DNA of 64,000 nucleotides from Timema cristinae (taxonomy: Eukaryota > Arthropoda > Insecta > Phasmatodea > Timematidae), in NCBI GenBank assembly GCA_039000515.1, contig JBCFYV010000001.1, positions 30,029,048-30,093,047 of the forward strand, read 5' to 3'. The notes beneath the pieces are model-generated. The model saw nothing but the letters and a program-made list of their open reading frames with translations. It had not been told where the DNA came from and made no database searches. Numbering within the stretch: position 1 is the stretch's first letter; each line of letters opens with the position of its first letter. The translations under genes were made by a program, and so were the position numbers. This document shows, one piece after another, positions 59,686-64,000 of the stretch.

Positions 59686-59924
59686 GTTATGTTTAAATAA
59701 TTAAATATCATGTACAATGTAACATGAATTTAAGGTAACTATCGTTAATTTCAGCATGCGTATTGCATTTAACTTTGTAGGAGATGGGGGTGGGGGGGGG
59801 GTTCATGTTGGAAGTGGGCGCTAAGCTAAATATATTGGAAACCACTGTACTAGAACATGTGGTCAATTGTGTGTGGGTTTGCATCACTCCACGCAACAAC
59901 GATGGAGTTTATTTTCTCACATTG

Positions 59925-60168
59925 TCTTCATAACCGTTTGGGTCTATACGCTTATGTCCTAATTACACTAGAGGTATTAGGGATGAGGAAGGTTATATTT
60001 ATATAAAGTGTACACACATTTGCGTGAAGGGATAGTGGAACTAACTATTTTGGAAAAAAAATATCCTCAGTACACCCGACCGAGATTTGAACCTCGATCC
60101 CCTCCTCTCATTGGCAGTCTATTCTACTGTGAGAGTAGCGCCTTAGACCATGTTGACATTGAAGTGGG
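59925..60168 (-). repeat. SINE-C
   Basis: ATAACCGTTTGGGTCTATAC at left; CCGACCGAGATTTGAACCTC (box B); head at right (rc CAATGTCAACATGGTCTAAG). Confidence 0.7.
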
Positions 60169-60174
60169 TCACAC

Positions 60175-61260
60175 CACAGTTTAATAAATATATTATATAT
60201 ATGTTTCCACAAATATATTGCATGCTCGAACCACCAACAATATACAATATCCCTTTAAATGTCTGTCTCTCATATTTAATTTCCTCTGTTATTCTTCTTG
60301 TACCAAGGTTTAGAATCTTTCCCTCCTATTTATCCTTGACAACATAATTTCCTGAGTTGATTCGTATTAGATGGGGCAGGTTCTTCCAATAAACAACAAT
60401 CATGGTGGTTGAAAATAAGATCGTATCGACTGTTGCAGAATTATGAATTCAGGTTATTTAACAACAGTACAAACACATTTAAACTCGAGTTAACAAAATC
60501 ATGTGTGTACAAGTAGATTTTTTATTTAATATATATAATAAATTAATTTTATGTAAAAATAAGTTATATTTCCAACAATTTTTGCCAGTTTTATATTAAA
60601 TAATATTTCAATTAATATACCTAATGCTTTTAAAGTTAGCTTTATAATAATTCTATAATAAATTAATCAAATTATTTTGATTTCAATACATATCAAAATA
60701 CATACACTCTTTCAATCGAAATAACATGCATTATTTGGCATATATTCATATAAAATACTTGTAAATAAAACTAATTTATCTTACGTGATTTAATTAGACC
60801 AATAGCTCAACCAATTAATAGAATTATTTTTCAAGAAATGTTTATAAGAGAATTTATTTTATAAGAAGTTGATAAAAGAAAATCCTTACGACATGATGAA
60901 TAACTGCCATAATAGATTATATATACATTGTGTAACTTAACAATAAAATGAGGTAGATCTCTTTATAGACTAAAAAACACAACCTTGTTATCTTTCGTTG
61001 GGTTAAAAATTTCTCTTCCTGTGAGAAAATCAACACAATATGTTCATTTAACTATATTATAATTGTATCTTATATTGATATATATAATTCAGTTAATTTT
61101 AATGTAAACACGAATCAAAAATTAATTGGTTCAGATGATAGATAAATTGAATTATTATAAATCAATATACTACGTTTTACATACTAATAAACACTTGGTA
61201 TAGTTTATAAAGTATATTGTTTCAATATTTGAAATATGTAAAGCTACCATTCATTTAAGA
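60175..61260. other. AT-rich, no supported feature
   Basis: Nothing recognised. Confidence 0.4.
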
Positions 61261-61269
61261 TCACTTAAA

Positions 61270-62930
61270 TTGGCCCTCCCACCACCTCAAAATTAAAATT
61301 TAAATATACCAAAGTTTTGCACCTTTTTGCATTGTTTCGCACCCTAACCCCAGGGTGGTACGACTTTTTATGTTTAGGGGGGCCAAGTTAAGCCATTATT
61401 AAAATGGCTTCAATGCCATCTTAAAAGTCCTGTTTTACATCTTTTTGCACCGAATAGTTTTGCAAGAAAACATATTTAAAAAGGAAACAGGTTTTGGGGG
61501 GGGGAGCTAAGTGTAGCCCCCTACTCACTGATTGAGGGGTTTTAAAGCCAAAATAAAAATCCTGTTTTGTACCCTAGTATGGCATTTTTCACCCTAATAG
61601 ATTAGCGAGAAAAAATATTTAACATAAAAAAAATTAAGTCGTTGAATGGGTGACCTGGTGGTCTAGGGGTAAGGTGTCAGACTTCTATGATGGCGGCCGG
61701 GGTTCTAACCTCGGTCCCGGCACAGATTTATCTGATTTCCAAACCCTTCCTACACCTCTGACAAGACATCTTGTGAATGTGTGGAATGCCAAGCCGCCAC
61801 CGTGGTTCGGATTCCACGTTAAACTGTAGGTCCTTCATTTTATCTCACAATCACCCTACCATTACACATTAGCGTAAGTGCGTATAACCCGAACGGGTAG
61901 TAAGACGCGGTGCTAATAATAATAAGTCGTTGAACCCTCCGTCTAGCCCCCACACCCTCAAATTGAGAATGTTAATATGTCGTCGTTTTCCACATATTAC
62001 CACCATTTTGCACCCAAGTAATAATTTTATAAAGCATCCCCAGAGACCGTACGATTGTTTTTGTAGCCTCCTTATATTAAAATGTTTTTTTAATGTATAT
62101 TAAAAAGTTTTGATTTGACCGTTTTGCATACAAGTAGGGCGTTTTGCGCCTTAATAGTTATACATGAAAAATATATTTTAAATTAATAAATGAGGAGGCT
62201 AAGCTAAGGGTGGCTTTTTAAGGCCAAAATAAATGTCTTGGTTTGCACCGTTTTGCACATTAATGCATGGGTGAGAAAAAATATTTAATATGAGAAAAAA
62301 TTAAGATGTTGGTCCCTCCCTTCAGCCCCCGCACCATCAAATTAAAATTGTAAATACGTCATCGTTTTGCACTTATTTTGTACAGTGATGCACCCAAGTA
62401 TTACTTTTTTTCACATCAGTCCCAGATATGGTACGACATTTTTTTTTTTGAGGTAGGGGGGTCATGTTAAGTGTAGTCACCCCCAAGGTTAAATTTATTT
62501 AAATGCCAATTTAAAAGTCATTATTTGCAACGTTTTGCACCCAAATATGGCGTTTTGCACCCTAATAGTTTTGTGAAAAAAAATTCAATATTAGAATGGT
62601 TTGAGGGGGTAGGTCATAGAAACCCACTCGATAAATTGGTGGTTTTAAATCCCAATATAGTTGTCCTGTTTTGTAACCCAAGTATGGCTTTTTTCATCTT
62701 AATTGATAAGCGAGGACGATTTTTTACATGAGATAAAATTAAGTTGTTTTCCTCTCGCCCAAGCCTTCGCACCTTTAAATCAAATTTGTAAATATGCTAT
62801 CGTTTTTACATATTTATCACCGTTTTTCACCTTAATCATTTTGCAAGAAAGTTAGCTAAATTTAAAGTTAAAATATGTTTGGTGGCCAAGTTAAGTGTAA
62901 ATCCCCCCCCCCCCCCCAATTTAGAAAAAA
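61270..62930 (+). repeat. Degenerate long-period tandem repeat with GTTTTGCACC motif
   Basis: About four diverged units of roughly 370-440 bp. Recurrent landmarks are GTTTTGCACC, CACCCTAATAGTTTTG, GAGAAAAAATATTTAA, and AAATTAAG followed by C-rich CCCTCC..AGCCCCC at about 61640/61934, 62297 and 62735. Interrupted by a SINE-A. Confidence 0.75.
61647..61922 (+). repeat. SINE-A, full length, with 12-bp TSD
   Basis: TSD TAAGTCGTTGAA at 61635-61646 and 61923-61934. Inserted into the long-period tandem repeat. Short subfamily. Confidence 0.94.
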
Positions 62931-62934
62931 ATAA

Positions 62935-64000
62935 GTTTTTTGTAAACTTCACTTGAGCTTTCCTCGGAAAACAATAATTTTTTAAGCACAATAAACACCA
63001 TTTCAACAAAAAAAAGCAAACAAAATTGATCAAACAATTTTTGTAATATTTTAAATTTTCAAAAAGTAATATTTTTGTAAACTATTCTCTTATTATTTAT
63101 ATTTGCTAAAAATAAATATATCTTCTTATTTATCATGATAAATAATTAACATACATCGTTATAAATAACGTATTAAAACACCTTTTGAATGATTTTGAAT
63201 TTTCTAAATTCTATCATAAGTAAACTACCCTTGAATTAATGTACATTATTAAATCGTGTAAAATAGCCCTCAATTGGCAAAATTGTTAAATCTATTTTTA
63301 AAAAACCCAGTTCAGCGTCAGAATCGTCCAAATCGTTAATTTCTTGTTACATTGGCTACTCACTTCTGTTGCCCCCTTTTATGCTCCTTTTTGTTTATTG
63401 TTTTTGGGCCTCCTATTTATATCTTATGTTTTTGTTTAGGAGGGTTCAATGTGTACAAATGAATAGTCTCAGAAGTGTGAAAACAGTCGTACTATTTATT
63501 CCCATGATGATGAAGACGGTGATTGTGACGATTTATACTCTTAACACAGCATTTATTTACAAATAATATTCTAACTTACTGTGATAGTTTTTTTATTATG
63601 TTTATTGTTTATTTTTTCTATTTACACTGAATAACAAATGCATGAACCAATTTACTATATTTTCATGAATCACTATAAGAAATGTTCTCCAGTTAATGTT
63701 TTAATTTTAATTTTCTTATTTTCCAAAGCAAAATTTTTGCAGGACCGCTTAATTTCTCGTAAGCCTTGAATGTAAAAGATTTTTCCTAGTGTTTTGTTTG
63801 ATATTAAACACTTATTTTGTAATGTATAACATTTTTCGAAGCCAATAATGCTAATGAACAAGTTAAGTCATTACATAATGTGCACATCTTCTGAGAGAAT
63901 ATTATTTTAATGATTTCATAGCTGCTGGATAGAGAGCCACATCTGGGCCCCTTAATTTTTGTGATAGGGAGGCCGTAAATATCTCAAACTAACATTAATT
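62935..64000. other. AT-rich, no supported feature
   Basis: Preceded by a poly-C run near 62903-62918. Open frames at 63369-63566 and 63673-63861 show no recognisable motif. Confidence 0.4.

Overview
This is AT-rich, repeat-dense nuclear DNA from an animal, most likely an arthropod and probably an insect with a large genome. The signs are kilobase-scale introns with GT-AG boundaries, tRNA-derived SINEs with (AAT)n tails, LINE 3' ends, Helitron-like and hAT-like non-autonomous elements of the kind common in insects, and short TTAGG/CCTAA runs. The species cannot be named from the sequence. No bacterial genes, rRNA, canonical tRNA genes or CRISPR arrays were seen.

One real gene is readable: a mitochondrial malate dehydrogenase (MDH2-type) on the + strand, spread over about 30 kb. 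I reconstruct seven coding exons at 16948-17028, 20888-21082, 27706-27873, 38360-38485, 38829-39006, 44597-44748 and 46545-46682. All junctions are in frame and together encode 345 residues. The NAD-binding glycine motif, both substrate arginines, the catalytic Asp/His pair and the C-terminal helix are present. Exon 1 is inferred from a short acid-free, basic leader followed by a consensus donor in the right phase. A polyadenylation signal lies at 46791. Several normally conserved positions are changed, so a diverged paralogue is possible.

The rest is mostly transposable elements. Region 1-16.9 kb (upstream of the gene) holds SINEs of several families, a hAT-like MITE nested inside a SINE (4597-5091), a Helitron-like element (5934-6434), an inverted-repeat structure (7.3-8.07 kb) and LINE remnants. 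Intron 1 carries SINEs and a LINE remnant. Intron 2 carries LINE ends and a 1.5-kb minisatellite with a 39-bp unit. Intron 3 carries a 1-kb array with a 61-bp unit, four SINE-A copies and a GC-rich patch (32.46-33.87 kb) that may hold an antisense gene. Intron 5 carries two head-to-head inverted SINE pairs. Downstream of the gene, 46.9-64 kb holds more SINEs, a decayed DDE-transposase-like gene (50.6-52.0 kb, minus) and a degenerate long-period tandem repeat (61.27-62.93 kb).

The dominant repeat, here called SINE-A, has 15 copies, 14 of them with recognisable target-site duplications. It shares its last ~35 bp with SINE-B and SINE-C, which carry different tRNA-like heads. That points to one LINE machinery mobilising several SINE families.
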